Positions 1 to 9,744 are shown, counted from the first letter of the stretch. The stretch is DNA of 64,000 nucleotides from CAZUXY01 sp964624235 (GCA_964624235.1 CAZUXY010000014.1:1-64000); one strand, 5' to 3'. The notes: generated by a model not told the origin, from the sequence alone. Numbers and translations are program-made.

Positions 1-607
1 CTTGAGGGCGAGCCACTACGGAAATACGAAATTAATGTTTCCCATGATCTCAACCATAGATGAAATCAAGAAAGCCCGTACATACGTATATGAGACCATG
101 GACGATCTTAGAAAGGAAGGAATCCCCTTCAATGAAAATATACCCGTTGGTATAATGATAGAGGTACCTTCTGCCGCAATAAATGCGGATAGATTATCAA
201 AATATGCCGATTTTTTTTCCGTAGGCACCAATGACCTTGTACAGTATACCATTGCGGTGGACAGGATAAGTGAAAAAATCGCTTATCTTTATAATCCCAT
301 GGATCTTTCAATACTCAGGTTGTTAAAATATATCGTTGATACTTCAGTTCAGAATGAAGTTGACCTGTCTATATGCGGGGAGATGGCCGGTGAACCGATG
401 TATACACTTCCTTTAATCGGTCTTGGATTCAGAAATTTTTCGATGGGAACCGCTTTCATGTATCAAATCAAGCGTATAATACGATCAGTCAAACTTAAAG
501 AGTGTGAGGATCTTGTAACTGAACTCTTACTTCTGGAAACAACCTCTGAAATTGAAAACTTTCTCAGGGAATCACTCAGGGAAAGATTTCCCATGATGGT
601 TTTCTGA
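1..607 (+). CDS. ptsI: Phosphoenolpyruvate-protein phosphotransferase (PTS Enzyme I), C-terminal part
   Basis: This is the last ~201 residues of Enzyme I; the gene runs in from before the window. Enzyme I takes phosphate from PEP and passes it to HPr in the cytoplasm. The visible part is the PEP-binding TIM barrel: IMIEVPSAA, then the family signature FFSVGTNDLVQYT, and SICGEMAG, whose Cys matches the active-site cysteine of the family. The N-terminal phospho-histidine domain is not in the window. The TTG at position 2 should not be taken as a start. The stop is followed after six bases by a methyltransferase gene, so the two may be co-transcribed. Confidence 0.96.
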   Translation, partial: LRASHYGNTKLMFPMISTIDEIKKARTYVYETMDDLRKEGIPFNENIPVGIMIEVPSAAINADRLSKYADFFSVGTNDLVQYTIAVDRISEKIAYLYNPMDLSILRLLKYIVDTSVQNEVDLSICGEMAGEPMYTLPLIGLGFRNFSMGTAFMYQIKRIIRSVKLKECEDLVTELLLLETTSEIENFLRESLRERFPMMVF

Positions 608-613
608 CAATAC

Positions 614-1366
614 ATGAAGCTCTATCACGAACTCGCCGAATATTATTTCGCGATCGAAAATGCACACCGCGATATTTCAAAGGATGCGTCCTTCATTAGC
701 AAGATCAAGAGTAATTTCACGTTTCCGTCACTGCTGGACCTCGGTTGCGGGACCGGAGAACACCTGCACCATTTCAACAGCATGAATATCCGCTGTACCG
801 GTATTGATAACAGTGAAGATATGTTAAGAATCGCCAGGGAGCGATTTCCCGGTTCTGCAGAGTTTCTTAATCGTGATATGCGAAATTTCGACTATTTCGA
901 AGAATTTGACATCGTCACATGTCTTTTCGGCTCATTGGATTATATAACCGACGATGAGGAAGTCCACAAGGTCCTCTGGAATACCTGGCGCGCCTTGAAG
1001 CCAGGGGGAACAGGTGTTTTCGAAATCTGGAATGCACTGCCCATAATAAAGATTAAAAAAAAGGATCTCGACCTCGTTTCAGATACGAACATCGGCAGCA
1101 CCCGTATCGAACGAGAGCGCGGCTTTTTGCTTATGGAAAACAGCAAGTGCACTATTGTAGAAGTAAATTACCGTTACACACTCTATGGGAATAGCGTCAG
1201 CCAGAGCATAAGGGACCGTCATATAATGCGTGCATATCGTAGGGATGAATTTGAGAAGTTCCTGACCGAAAACGGCCTGAACGTTATCGCGGTATATTCG
1301 AACTCAGATATGGACCCTTACAGGGACACATCTAACAAGATTATTTTTCATTTCAAAAAGCAATAG
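614..1366 (+). CDS. Class I SAM-dependent methyltransferase
   Basis: A 250-residue cytoplasmic enzyme with the Rossmann-type SAM-binding motif I LLDLGCGTGEH (about residues 43-53), an acidic residue at the end of strand 2 (GIDNSEDML) and a later LKPGG turn, all usual for small-molecule methyltransferases. The substrate cannot be read from the sequence. It begins six bases after the ptsI stop and no strong ribosome binding site is seen, so translation may depend on the upstream gene. It converges on lon, whose stop lies 22 bases downstream. Confidence 0.85.
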   Translation: MKLYHELAEYYFAIENAHRDISKDASFISKIKSNFTFPSLLDLGCGTGEHLHHFNSMNIRCTGIDNSEDMLRIARERFPGSAEFLNRDMRNFDYFEEFDIVTCLFGSLDYITDDEEVHKVLWNTWRALKPGGTGVFEIWNALPIIKIKKKDLDLVSDTNIGSTRIERERGFLLMENSKCTIVEVNYRYTLYGNSVSQSIRDRHIMRAYRRDEFEKFLTENGLNVIAVYSNSDMDPYRDTSNKIIFHFKKQ

Positions 1367-1388
1367 TTTACTGAAAAATCAGATTTTT

Positions 1389-3851
1389 CTAAGCCTGCAG
1401 GGTGTCACCGTTCTCCCATGTCTTTTTATCATCTTCACTCTTTGATTCATTCATGGGTTTCAGTGTTTCTTTCCATTTATCGTAAAGACGCCTTGTTTTT
1501 TCCTGATCCTTTAAAAACAACTCTGGACTTTCCAGCGCAAGAAAAAGTACCTCCTCCATGGTGCTGACCGGATGAAAGATCATTTGTTTTTTCACCGAGT
1601 CCGGTAACTTTTCAAGATCCTTTTCGTTATCTTTTGGAATTATCACGTGATGAATATCCGCCCGGTGAGCGGCGAGCACTTTCTCTTTTAATCCCCCTAT
1701 CTGCAAAACTTTTCCCCGCAAGGTAATTTCACCGGTCATTGCGATATCGCACCTAACGGCAAGATTACTGAAAAGGGAAGCAATGACTACAGCCATGGTT
1801 ATACCCGCAGACGGTCCGTCTTTTGGAATTGCTCCCTCTGGTACGTGGAGGTGAATATCGAATTTTTTCAGCGTTTCTTCCTTGATATTAAAGAACTGTT
1901 GATTCGCCTTTACATACGTAAATGCCGCATGCGCGGATTCCTGCATGACATCTCCAAGCTGACCGGTGAGCATAATATTTCCCTTACCCTTGATAAGGGA
2001 TGCCTCTATCTGAAGTATGTCACCGCCCACTTCAGTCCACGCGAGCCCGTTGGCAAGTCCTATCTCGTTTTTCTGCTCTTTCTTCCCATAACGGAATTTT
2101 TTCGGTCCCAGATACCCCTGTATCTTTTTCTTATCAATCACTTCTTTATGCGTAGATCCCTGACGAACCACTTCCCGTGCCACTTTTCGACAAACCTTTG
2201 CTATGACCCTTTCCAGGTTTCGCACACCGGATTCACGTGTGTAATAACGTATTATATACATCATCATTTCGTCAGGGAGTTCGATGTTGTTTTCCTTGAT
2301 GCCATTTTCAAGAATCTGTTTGGGCAGGAGGAATTTCATCGCGATGTTCAGCTTTTCAGGTTCTGTATAACTGGTTATTTCTATTATCTCCATCCTGTCC
2401 AGCAGTGGCGGCGGAATTTTATGCTGTACATTGGCCGTCGTAATGAACATTACATCCGAAAGATCATAGGGCACTTCCATATAGTGGTCAACAAAAGAGT
2501 TGTTCTGTTCCGGATCCAGTACTTCCAGGAGCGCTGCCGAGGGATCTCCCCGGAAATCCATGGACATTTTATCAACTTCATCGAGAAGAAAAACCGGGTT
2601 GACCGTGGATGCTTTTTTCATCATCTGGATAATTCTTCCCGGCAAAGCACCGACGTACGTTCGTCTGTGTCCTCTTATCTCAGCTTCGTCTCTCACTCCC
2701 CCAAGTGACATACGTATGAATTTCCTGTTAAGGGCGCGTGCCACTGACCTTCCCAGTGAGGTTTTTCCCACACCCGGTGGACCAACGAAGCAAAGAATAG
2801 GTCCTTTTAATTTTTTAGAAAGATGTCTAACGGCGATGAATTCTATAATCCGCTCCTTGACATCATCCAGTCCATAATGATCTTCATTAAGAATGTTCAA
2901 CGCATGGTCTATGTCTCTGTTGTCCTTGGTTTTTTTATTCCATGGAACGTCCCTCAGCCATTCGATATAAGTGCGCACCACCGCTGATTCAGCCGACATC
3001 GGCGGCATCTTTTCCAGCCTTTTAAGCTCTCGAAGGGCCTTGTTCTTGGCCTCCTTGCTCATATGTGCTTCTTCGATGGATTTTTTCAACTCTTCCATCT
3101 CATCAGTACCGTCATCTGACTGCCCGAGCTCTTTCTTAATAACTTTCATCTGTTCATTGAGATAATACTCTTTCTGGGTTTTTTCCATCTGTTTACGGAT
3201 CTTCCCCTGAATCTTTTTCTCAATGTACATGATGTCGATTTCACCATTAATCAACTCGATCAACTTCTCAAGCCTCTCCCTTGCGTTCCCGAGTTCCAGG
3301 ATCGTCTGCTTCAGTTCCAGCCGCAGATTAATATACGAAGCTATCACATCGGTCAGATGGGATATGTCTTCAATTCCTCCCACAGTAGTGAGTGCCTCCT
3401 GCGGCACCTTTTTATTCAGCCTGATATACTTTTCGAAATTCTCCAGGACCGTTTTTTTCAACGTTTCAACATCGGCTGGATTATCTACCGGCCTCTCTAT
3501 GTCTTTTACACCGACCGTAGTGAACTCATTCCCTTTTTCGTCCAGATCCGATATATATCCCCTGGACAAACCTTCGACAAGAACCTTTATAGTACCGTCC
3601 GGCAGTTTTAAAAGCTGTAAGATTTCAGACACTGTTCCAACTTCATATATATCTTCTTTCTGAGGTACCGACACCTGGGCATCAGTTTGGGTGGCCAGCA
3701 CTATAAGTCGGTCTCCTCTCATCGCCGCGTCAAGGGCGTTGATTGATTTTTCCCTGCCGACAAACAGGGGGATTACCATATGAGGGAACACCACAACGTC
3801 TCTAAGGGGTAAAAGCGGATATTTTTTGGTAAAATCTATGTTTCTTTTCAT
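1389..3851 (-). CDS. lon: ATP-dependent protease La (Lon)
   Basis: An 820-residue protein of normal bacterial Lon length. Order of parts: N-terminal substrate-binding domain beginning YPLLPLRDVVVFPHM, a coiled-coil middle, the AAA+ module with Walker A GPPGVGKTSLG and a DEVDK Walker B, and a C-terminal protease domain with the catalytic serine in PKDGPSAGITM and the partner lysine in GGLKEKVLAA. It degrades misfolded and regulatory proteins in the cytoplasm. The ATG is preceded by GAGG five bases upstream. It lies 105 bases after clpX in a tig-clpP-clpX-lon order, a proteostasis block. The C-terminal tail after the protease domain is long, charged and probably disordered. Confidence 0.98.
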   Translation of the reverse strand: MKRNIDFTKKYPLLPLRDVVVFPHMVIPLFVGREKSINALDAAMRGDRLIVLATQTDAQVSVPQKEDIYEVGTVSEILQLLKLPDGTIKVLVEGLSRGYISDLDEKGNEFTTVGVKDIERPVDNPADVETLKKTVLENFEKYIRLNKKVPQEALTTVGGIEDISHLTDVIASYINLRLELKQTILELGNARERLEKLIELINGEIDIMYIEKKIQGKIRKQMEKTQKEYYLNEQMKVIKKELGQSDDGTDEMEELKKSIEEAHMSKEAKNKALRELKRLEKMPPMSAESAVVRTYIEWLRDVPWNKKTKDNRDIDHALNILNEDHYGLDDVKERIIEFIAVRHLSKKLKGPILCFVGPPGVGKTSLGRSVARALNRKFIRMSLGGVRDEAEIRGHRRTYVGALPGRIIQMMKKASTVNPVFLLDEVDKMSMDFRGDPSAALLEVLDPEQNNSFVDHYMEVPYDLSDVMFITTANVQHKIPPPLLDRMEIIEITSYTEPEKLNIAMKFLLPKQILENGIKENNIELPDEMMMYIIRYYTRESGVRNLERVIAKVCRKVAREVVRQGSTHKEVIDKKKIQGYLGPKKFRYGKKEQKNEIGLANGLAWTEVGGDILQIEASLIKGKGNIMLTGQLGDVMQESAHAAFTYVKANQQFFNIKEETLKKFDIHLHVPEGAIPKDGPSAGITMAVVIASLFSNLAVRCDIAMTGEITLRGKVLQIGGLKEKVLAAHRADIHHVIIPKDNEKDLEKLPDSVKKQMIFHPVSTMEEVLFLALESPELFLKDQEKTRRLYDKWKETLKPMNESKSEDDKKTWENGDTLQA

Positions 3852-3956
3852 TCAAACCTCATGGAAGTCAGCGGCACTACACCATGTGCTGCGCGTTTAC
3901 ATCCTTGTTACATTATACAATAATTTTGCGAGAATATGTATCATGAAATAAAGGAT

Positions 3957-5216
3957 TTATGCACTTTTTTCGTTTTCGTTATACAAAATTTTCGGCTCTT
4001 CTTTACCCTCAACCATTCCTGTGGATATTACGATTTTTGATATGCCCTCCTTGGAGGGGACCTCGAACATCAGATCAAGCATGATCTTCTCAAGAACAGA
4101 CCGTAATCCACGTGCTCCCGATTCCTTGTCCATGGCTATTTTTGCTATGGATTCAATTGCCCCTTCGGTAAATTCCAACTCTACGTTTTCAAAAGAAAAC
4201 ATTTTTTTGAACTGCTTAAGCAGTGCGTTCTTCGGTTCCAGAAGTATTCTTTTAAGCGCCGCCAGGTCAAGTTCATGATGCACGGCAATGATGGGCAGCC
4301 TGCCTACGAATTCCGGTATCAAACCGAACTTAATGAGATCTTCGGTATGGAGTTCGGCCAGCAGATTCGCTATCTTGATCTCCTTGACTGACTGAATATC
4401 CGCGCCGAAACCCATGCTTTTATTCCCTATTCTTTTCTGCACAATCTTTTCCAGACTGACGAAAGCACCGCCGCATATGAACAATATATTCTTTGTGTTG
4501 ATCGGGATGAACTCCTGATGAGGGTGTTTTCTCCCTCCCTGGGGCGGTACGTTTGCAATAGTTCCCTCAATAATTTTCAGCAGGGCCTGCTGTACTCCCT
4601 CACCTGAAACATCCCTGGTGATAGAAGGATTATCCGATTTTTTAGAAATCTTATCTATCTCATCAATATAAATAATCCCCACTTCGGCTTTTTTCACATC
4701 GCCGTCGGCATTCTGGATCAGACGCAACAAAATGTTCTCCACATCCTCTCCGACATAACCTGCTTCCGTTAAAGACGTGGCATCGGCAATCGCAAACGGT
4801 ACCCTTAGTATTTTCGCAAGTGTCTGAGCCAGTAAAGTCTTTCCAGAGCCCGTAGGGCCTATCAGCAGAATATTGCTTTTTTCAAGTTCGACATCATCTT
4901 TACCCAGACCATTGTTGCTTGCGATACGCTTGTAATGATTGTATACAGCAACAGAAAGTATCTTCTTCGCATTCTCCTGACCGATTACATATTGATCAAG
5001 TATATCTTTTATCTGCTGCGGTTTAGGGAGATTTCCGAAATTTTTTTCTATGCTTGAGGATTCCCAGTCCTCGGATACGATTTCGTTGCAGAGTTCTATG
5101 CATTCGTCACAAATATACACCCCCGGCCCTGCAACCAGTTTCTTTACAATCTCCTGACTCTTGCCGCAAAATGAACAGCTGAGTTTTTCACCTGATTCTT
5201 TTTTCTTTGAAGCCAT
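3957..5216 (-). CDS. clpX: ATP-dependent Clp protease ATP-binding subunit ClpX
   Basis: A 419-residue unfoldase that feeds substrates to ClpP. The N-terminal zinc domain shows CSFCGK and CDECIELC. The AAA+ core has Walker A GPTGSGKT, the pore loop GYVGED, a DEIDKI Walker B and the RKH loop GGRKHPHQE. The loop that docks on ClpP reads MGFG where many homologues have IGF. A GAGGTAG ribosome binding site precedes the ATG. It follows clpP by 75 bases on the same strand, the usual arrangement. Confidence 0.98.
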   Translation of the reverse strand: MASKKKESGEKLSCSFCGKSQEIVKKLVAGPGVYICDECIELCNEIVSEDWESSSIEKNFGNLPKPQQIKDILDQYVIGQENAKKILSVAVYNHYKRIASNNGLGKDDVELEKSNILLIGPTGSGKTLLAQTLAKILRVPFAIADATSLTEAGYVGEDVENILLRLIQNADGDVKKAEVGIIYIDEIDKISKKSDNPSITRDVSGEGVQQALLKIIEGTIANVPPQGGRKHPHQEFIPINTKNILFICGGAFVSLEKIVQKRIGNKSMGFGADIQSVKEIKIANLLAELHTEDLIKFGLIPEFVGRLPIIAVHHELDLAALKRILLEPKNALLKQFKKMFSFENVELEFTEGAIESIAKIAMDKESGARGLRSVLEKIMLDLMFEVPSKEGISKIVISTGMVEGKEEPKILYNENEKSA

Positions 5217-5291
5217 TGCTACCTCATTTTTGTTTTATTACGTCACCATTAACGAACCATCGAACGCGTGACAGATTCGCTCTCTTGAAGT

Positions 5292-5876
5292 CTACTGTTT
5301 TTTCTCAATCACCTTATCGATTAATCCGTACTCCCTGGCTTCATTCGGTGACATGAAAAAATCCCTGTCCAGATCTTTTTCTATCTTCTCCACCGGCTGT
5401 GTCGTATGGATGCTGTAAATCTCGTTCAACCTGCCCTTCATTTTCTGCACTTCATTTGCATGTATCATGATATCGGTCGCCTGTCCCTGAAAACCCGCCG
5501 ACGGCTGGTGAATCATAATGCGTGAATTCGGAAGAGCGGATCTTTTACCTTTTGCGCCTGCAGCCAGCAAGAGTGATCCCATTGATGCCGCCTGACCTAT
5601 GCAAATAGTAGCCACGTCGGGTTTGATATACTGCATTGTATCGTAAATCGCGAGTCCTGAAGTCACCACGCCACCGGGAGAGTTAATATAGAGGAAGATA
5701 TCCTTATCGGGATCTTCCGCTTCCAGGAATAGCAGCTGTGCGATTATCAGGCTGGATACATGATCCTCTACCGGTTCACCCAGAAAGATTATACGATCTT
5801 TGAGGAGCCGTGAATAAATATCATATGCGCGCTCCCCCCTGGATGATTGTTCTACTACTATGGGCACCAAACTCAT
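5292..5876 (-). CDS. clpP: ATP-dependent Clp protease proteolytic subunit ClpP
   Basis: A 194-residue serine protease subunit that assembles into the two-ring tetradecamer working with ClpX. The catalytic triad is visible: Ser in GQAASMGSLLLAAG, His in MIHQPSAG, Asp in DRDFFMSPNEA. There is no propeptide of note; the protein begins MSLVPIVVEQ. The ribosome binding site is a modest GAGGA about nine bases upstream. An unusually long AT-rich spacer of 522 bases separates it from tig, so it probably has its own promoter. Confidence 0.98.
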   Translation of the reverse strand: MSLVPIVVEQSSRGERAYDIYSRLLKDRIIFLGEPVEDHVSSLIIAQLLFLEAEDPDKDIFLYINSPGGVVTSGLAIYDTMQYIKPDVATICIGQAASMGSLLLAAGAKGKRSALPNSRIMIHQPSAGFQGQATDIMIHANEVQKMKGRLNEIYSIHTTQPVEKIEKDLDRDFFMSPNEAREYGLIDKVIEKKQ

Positions 5877-6398
5877 TTTTATTTTGTCCTCACTGGTATT
5901 AAAATTAACACTAATGATCCTCTACATGTTGTATACTGTAAGTTTCGGCATTAAAGGAATAGTATGTTAATCTTTGAATTATTCTTTATCCTTTCCATAA
6001 AAATTTCAGTCCTCTCTGCGGTAATATATATCAACATATTCTTGATAATTATCAAATTTAATTGACCACTTTTATCAGTTATATCTCAAAAACCCTGATA
6101 TTCAATTAATATCTAAAATAATACCCATCGACAACAGACTGAACAGTTAAATCTCTTAAATTTACCTGAATGTCATAAATATTTATCAAATAACTCTTTA
6201 AAATGAGATATGAGGATTTTCAAACCAATAAACATGATTAGTCTGAAACAGTAACATCAAGACCACCGACTAACCAGCACTCTCATTCTAGGCTTCGGAT
6301 TGAATACCATTGACAGGAAAACATTCGCGCACTGCAACGGCATCATACTTCACCGTGTATATTGCAATCATCTCATGATCAACCGGAAAAGAATTAAA
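5877..6398. other. AT-rich spacer between tig and clpP
   Basis: The 522 bases between the tig stop and the clpP start hold no credible protein gene. The stretch is clearly more AT-rich than the flanking genes. It must hold the end of the tig transcript and probably the clpP promoter, but I could not single out convincing hexamers or a terminator. Confidence 0.6.
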
Positions 6399-7736
6399 CT
6401 AATTTTCCTTTAAGAATTCCTGTAATGATAAGGGCTTTTCTTTCTTTATATCGGCATTATCATATACAAAATCCAGCGCTACATCCAGCAGCAGTTCCGA
6501 CTCAATCTTCTCCCTGCTGTTATTATCATTGATGATGTTCTGAATTTCATCGACCGGTTTACTGTTCCTTTTAGCGATAGCTTCAATAACCTCCTGAAAC
6601 TTCTCTTCCGGCACTCTTAAACCATCTGTCTTTGCTATTTCACTAAGTGCCAGGGTGGTTTTAATATGTTCAAGTGCTTCTGTTCGCAGTTTTGCCGTGA
6701 ATTCCTCATTATTAAGGCCCAGTGTACTGGTGAACTGGTTTATATCCTGGGTAAAATATCCTGTTCTTTCCTGTACCTTCTGGAAAATGGCCGACATTTC
6801 TTTCTGAACCATTGATGACGGTATATCATAGGTGCTGCCGTTTATGATTTCTTTGATAAGCTTGTTCTTGGTTTCAGCTCTTGCTTTCTCGTTAACATAC
6901 TTCTCCAGGTTGTTACGGATCTCATCTTTGAGCTGTTGTAAAGACTCGTACTCTCCCATATCCTTTGCAAATTCATCATCAAGGACCGGAAGGGTCATGG
7001 TATTGATTTCCGCGATTTTCACATGATAGGTCGCAGTCTGACCGGCAAGGTCCTTTATGGCATAATCTTTCGGATATTTAATTTTTATTTCTTTTTCTTC
7101 ATCAAGCTTCATACCAATCAGGTCTTTATCGAAATTAGGCTCATCTTTACTTTTGCCTACCAGTATGGAATATTCTTTATAATCCGCTTTTTCAATCTCT
7201 TCAGGAGTCAGGTTGTCGAGTCTTTTAAGCTTTATCTTTACAAGGTTTCCCTTTTCAACATAGTTGTTTTCTTCTTTTTTTGCAATGGTTGCATTTCTTT
7301 CCTGCAGATTCTCCAGATCCCGCTTGATATCGTCATCGGTTATTTTACAGGTCCTTTCTTTGACGGTCAAACCTTTGTACTTGCCGATTTCCTGACTGGG
7401 CATTACTTCAAATACAGCCTTGAATTCGAAAGGATTGCCCCTTGATATGTTTTGAAAATCGAACTCCGGGGTATTGACCGGCTGGTAATTTTTTTCGGTT
7501 ACCGCGTCGATGTACATTGATCGCAAGAGGTTTTCAGCAACCTCCTTGTCTGCCATTTCTATAAACCTTGTTTCTATGATATTCATAGGAACTTTTCCCT
7601 TACGAAAACCGTCGATCTTCGCATTCCTCTGTATCCTGTTGAACGCTGTTTTGTATTCTTTTTCAACACGGTTTTCCGGGACTTCTATCTCTATCTCAAT
7701 TCTTGCATTTTCAAGTTTTTTTTCTGATTTAATCAA
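6399..7736 (-). CDS. tig: Trigger factor, ribosome-associated chaperone and peptidyl-prolyl isomerase
   Basis: A 445-residue protein of normal length. The N-terminal ribosome-binding domain contains the signature GFRKGKVPMNIIETRF (about residues 44-59). It is followed by an FKBP-like domain and the long helical C-terminal chaperone arms. It binds nascent chains at the ribosome exit. I chose the TTG at 7736-7734 as start because it gives the canonical N-terminus IKSEKKLENARIEIEIEV and is preceded by GAGGTAG. It is the first gene of the tig-clpP-clpX-lon block and lies downstream of three tRNA genes. Confidence 0.96.
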   Translation of the reverse strand: MIKSEKKLENARIEIEIEVPENRVEKEYKTAFNRIQRNAKIDGFRKGKVPMNIIETRFIEMADKEVAENLLRSMYIDAVTEKNYQPVNTPEFDFQNISRGNPFEFKAVFEVMPSQEIGKYKGLTVKERTCKITDDDIKRDLENLQERNATIAKKEENNYVEKGNLVKIKLKRLDNLTPEEIEKADYKEYSILVGKSKDEPNFDKDLIGMKLDEEKEIKIKYPKDYAIKDLAGQTATYHVKIAEINTMTLPVLDDEFAKDMGEYESLQQLKDEIRNNLEKYVNEKARAETKNKLIKEIINGSTYDIPSSMVQKEMSAIFQKVQERTGYFTQDINQFTSTLGLNNEEFTAKLRTEALEHIKTTLALSEIAKTDGLRVPEEKFQEVIEAIAKRNSKPVDEIQNIINDNNSREKIESELLLDVALDFVYDNADIKKEKPLSLQEFLKEN

Positions 7737-7840
7737 CGCGTTCTACCTCATTTGTTTATATGAAATTATGATCTCAATGTTTACCTGTCCTAATTATCTG
7801 GCCATTTTTTGGCATGATGTCAGATCAATACCGACCCATG

Positions 7841-7869
7841 ATTATGCCACTATTTATTTCCAGAGGCAA
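7841..7869 (-). promoter_or_regulatory. Candidate promoter for tig
   Basis: On the minus strand TTGCCT (7869-7864) and CATAAT (7846-7841) are separated by exactly 17 bases, about 105 bases before the tig start. This fits a sigma-70 type promoter. It is a sequence match only. Confidence 0.45.
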
Positions 7870-8068
7870 ATAATCAATTAAAATTAGAGTTATTTCCTCC
7901 TGACGCATGGTTATTATACCCTGTTATTTCTCAAATAAATGCGGTAATCAGGGATTTCTTTAAGATTTAAAACTTAATATACCGCACTTCAATATCTAAT
8001 AATGATTGAAGATAAAACCCTGCGGATTCTTTTGTTCTACAGATGGATTAATGGAAGTTAAAAATGAT

Positions 8069-8090
8069 AAACCCCCTGTGAAGGGGGTTT
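8069..8090 (-). terminator. Hairpin terminator after the tRNA-Gly gene
   Basis: A nine-base perfect stem (8069-8077 with 8082-8090) with a four-base loop lies directly after the tRNA-Gly gene on the minus strand and is followed by a T-rich stretch. It probably ends the tRNA-Leu/tRNA-Gly transcript ahead of tig. Confidence 0.7.
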
Positions 8091-8094
8091 TCTG

Positions 8095-8166
8095 AGCGGG
8101 AAACGGGATTTGAACCCGCGACCTTCACCTTGGCAAGGTGACACTCTACCGCTGAGTTATTCCCGC
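8095..8166 (-). tRNA. tRNA-Gly (anticodon GCC)
   Basis: A 72-nt cloverleaf: acceptor arms GCGGGAA and TTCCCGC, anticodon loop TTGCCAA giving anticodon GCC, and T-arm GGGTTCAAATCCC. The discriminator base is T and no CCA is encoded. It lies six bases after tRNA-Leu on the same strand, so the two are one transcript. Confidence 0.96.
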
Positions 8167-8172
8167 ACGGTG

Positions 8173-8254
8173 TGCGAGCGAAGGGACTTGAACCCCCACG
8201 CCTTTCGGCACCAGATCCTAAGTCTGGCGCGTCTGCCAGTTCCGCCACGCTCGC
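8173..8254 (-). tRNA. tRNA-Leu (anticodon TAG)
   Basis: An 82-nt class II tRNA: acceptor arms GCGAGCG and CGCTCGC, the leucine-type D region TGGCGGAACTGGCAGACGC, anticodon loop CTTAGGA with anticodon TAG, a long variable arm and T-arm GGGTTCAAGTCCC. No CCA is encoded. Confidence 0.96.
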
Positions 8255-8495
8255 CTGGGGTCATTTACAATTCAACAAAACTAAATTTCAAGACATTTTT
8301 CCGCTGACCCCGACAGCCGGCATACCATTCGTAAATGCACTGGAAATTTCAATTGGAAACAGAAATTCGCAGCCGTTTCGTGGCAACTGACGATTCCGAC
8401 ATTAAAATGATATCGCCTTTCATGTCAAGTAAATTGCAGTATAACTGGTTCCGTAATGATTACCGATGACCCGTATCAATTTGGCGATCGTCACG

Positions 8496-8533
8496 AAATA
8501 AAAAAAGGGCGGAATCCTGTGGACTCTGCCCTT
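8496..8533 (-). terminator. Rho-independent terminator of tRNA-Lys
   Basis: Immediately after the tRNA-Lys 3' end (minus strand), arms 8505-8517 and 8521-8533 form an imperfect long stem with GGGC/GCCC at its base, followed by a run of seven T. This separates tRNA-Lys from the tRNA-Leu/Gly transcript. Confidence 0.8.
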
Positions 8534-8535
8534 GT

Positions 8536-8608
8536 TGGGTTGCCCGAGAATCGAACTCGGAACCTACTGATTAAGAGTCAGGTGCTCTGCCAGTTGAGCT
8601 AGCAACCC
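8536..8608 (-). tRNA. tRNA-Lys (anticodon CTT)
   Basis: A 73-nt cloverleaf starting GGGTTGC and ending GCAACCC plus discriminator A. The anticodon loop CTCTTAA gives CTT. The T-arm is CGAGTTCGATTCTCG. No CCA is encoded. It has its own terminator just downstream. Confidence 0.95.
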
Positions 8609-8670
8609 TTATGAACGCTGACAGTATTTTAAATATAAAAGTCATGTCAAGTTTTTTTCCTCTGTAGAAA

Positions 8671-9744
8671 TCATGTTCCCGTGCGCCTCCCCGCTGACCT
8701 CTTTGCCCTGTAATGGGATAACTCCAGTGCCACACCCAGACCTATGGGCAGTATGGTCATAACAGTTCCGCCTACAATATACTCAAAAAGGTTTAATCCG
8801 GTGTTGAGAGACTCATTAAAAAAAGCCACACTCAGCAGAAACCACAGGAAGATACATCCGGCAAATAAAACACGCGAAATAATAATCTTGTAAATTCCTG
8901 CAGTTCCCCGGTTAATCTCTATGGATTTCGAATCTCTGTAATGCCCACTACTCTTCCAGTTAACTTCGCTCGCATCTGTTTTCAATTCAGGTCGAAGATT
9001 TCTGCTGTGTGTGCTCAGATCTTGAACCGCAAAACTTCCAGAAGTTTTCTCCGATTGCACAGCTGACCACTGTTTCAATGAGATTGTTCTTCCGTATTTC
9101 AGAAATCTGAATCCGATGATCACTATTGTTATGACCACCGGAAGCAATAACAATCCCCAGAAGGATCCCGAAAGAGCGAAGGTATCGTAGGTGCCGTGAA
9201 TGATCAAAGCACTTATCAATCCTTTTGCAATCAACCTCCCTACAATATCTTTATCCGGGGAAAAACGGGCCTTGCCGACATAATAACCCATTATCACCCC
9301 GCTGAAGGTGTGTAGAGGTATTGCGGTGACGGCCCTTGCAAAACCAACCGCATATCCATGCTTGAGCACATACATTATGTTTTCCGCCATGGCAAAACCG
9401 ATGGCTGCGGTACCCACATATACAATTCCGTCATTGATTTCATTAAAATGTCTGCTTTTCCATACAAAGAGGAGCACCACCATAAGCTTGGCAAGTTCTT
9501 CAACGGGAGCAATCAGGAAAAAGGATTTCGTAAATGCGCCGTTTAACCCACCCGAAGAAAAAAAAGGTAATGCCGCGAATATATTCTCTATAATCCCTGC
9601 CGGAATACAGGACAATCCTCCCAGCATTATAACCTTAATAATGAAACCCCATGGTTCCGGTTCCCGCCGGTCCATGTACATTACATATATAAGAAAAGCC
9701 GCGGGTGGAATAATCGCCAGTATTAATAACAACAGACTCTGCAT
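8671..9744 (-). CDS. PrsW-family intramembrane protease
   Basis: A 357-residue polytopic membrane protein. It carries the family motifs EELAK (in APVEELAKL), AENIMY and LHTFSG, plus a later IHGTYDTF, all within predicted membrane helices. These match the glutamic-type intramembrane proteases related to PrsW, which cleaves anti-sigma factor RsiW in Bacillus. A PEPW motif occurs near the N-terminus. The last ~110 residues are a polar linker followed by two hydrophobic segments, an extension beyond the catalytic core. Its ATG overlaps the preceding stop (TAATG), so it is translationally coupled to a small CxxC protein in a four-gene operon. A membrane signalling substrate from the same operon is possible but unproven. 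Confidence 0.82.
   Translation of the reverse strand: MQSLLLLILAIIPPAAFLIYVMYMDRREPEPWGFIIKVIMLGGLSCIPAGIIENIFAALPFFSSGGLNGAFTKSFFLIAPVEELAKLMVVLLFVWKSRHFNEINDGIVYVGTAAIGFAMAENIMYVLKHGYAVGFARAVTAIPLHTFSGVIMGYYVGKARFSPDKDIVGRLIAKGLISALIIHGTYDTFALSGSFWGLLLLPVVITIVIIGFRFLKYGRTISLKQWSAVQSEKTSGSFAVQDLSTHSRNLRPELKTDASEVNWKSSGHYRDSKSIEINRGTAGIYKIIISRVLFAGCIFLWFLLSVAFFNESLNTGLNLFEYIVGGTVMTILPIGLGVALELSHYRAKRSAGRRTGT

Noticed and set aside
1845..2708. A 287-codon plus-strand frame inside lon
   Set aside because: lon is beyond doubt on the other strand, and the translation of this frame is dominated by Phe, His and Arg, typical of antisense frames.
8048..8390. Several short open frames on both strands
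   Set aside because: They run through the tRNA-Gly and tRNA-Leu genes. Translated tRNA sequences of this kind are well-known false proteins.
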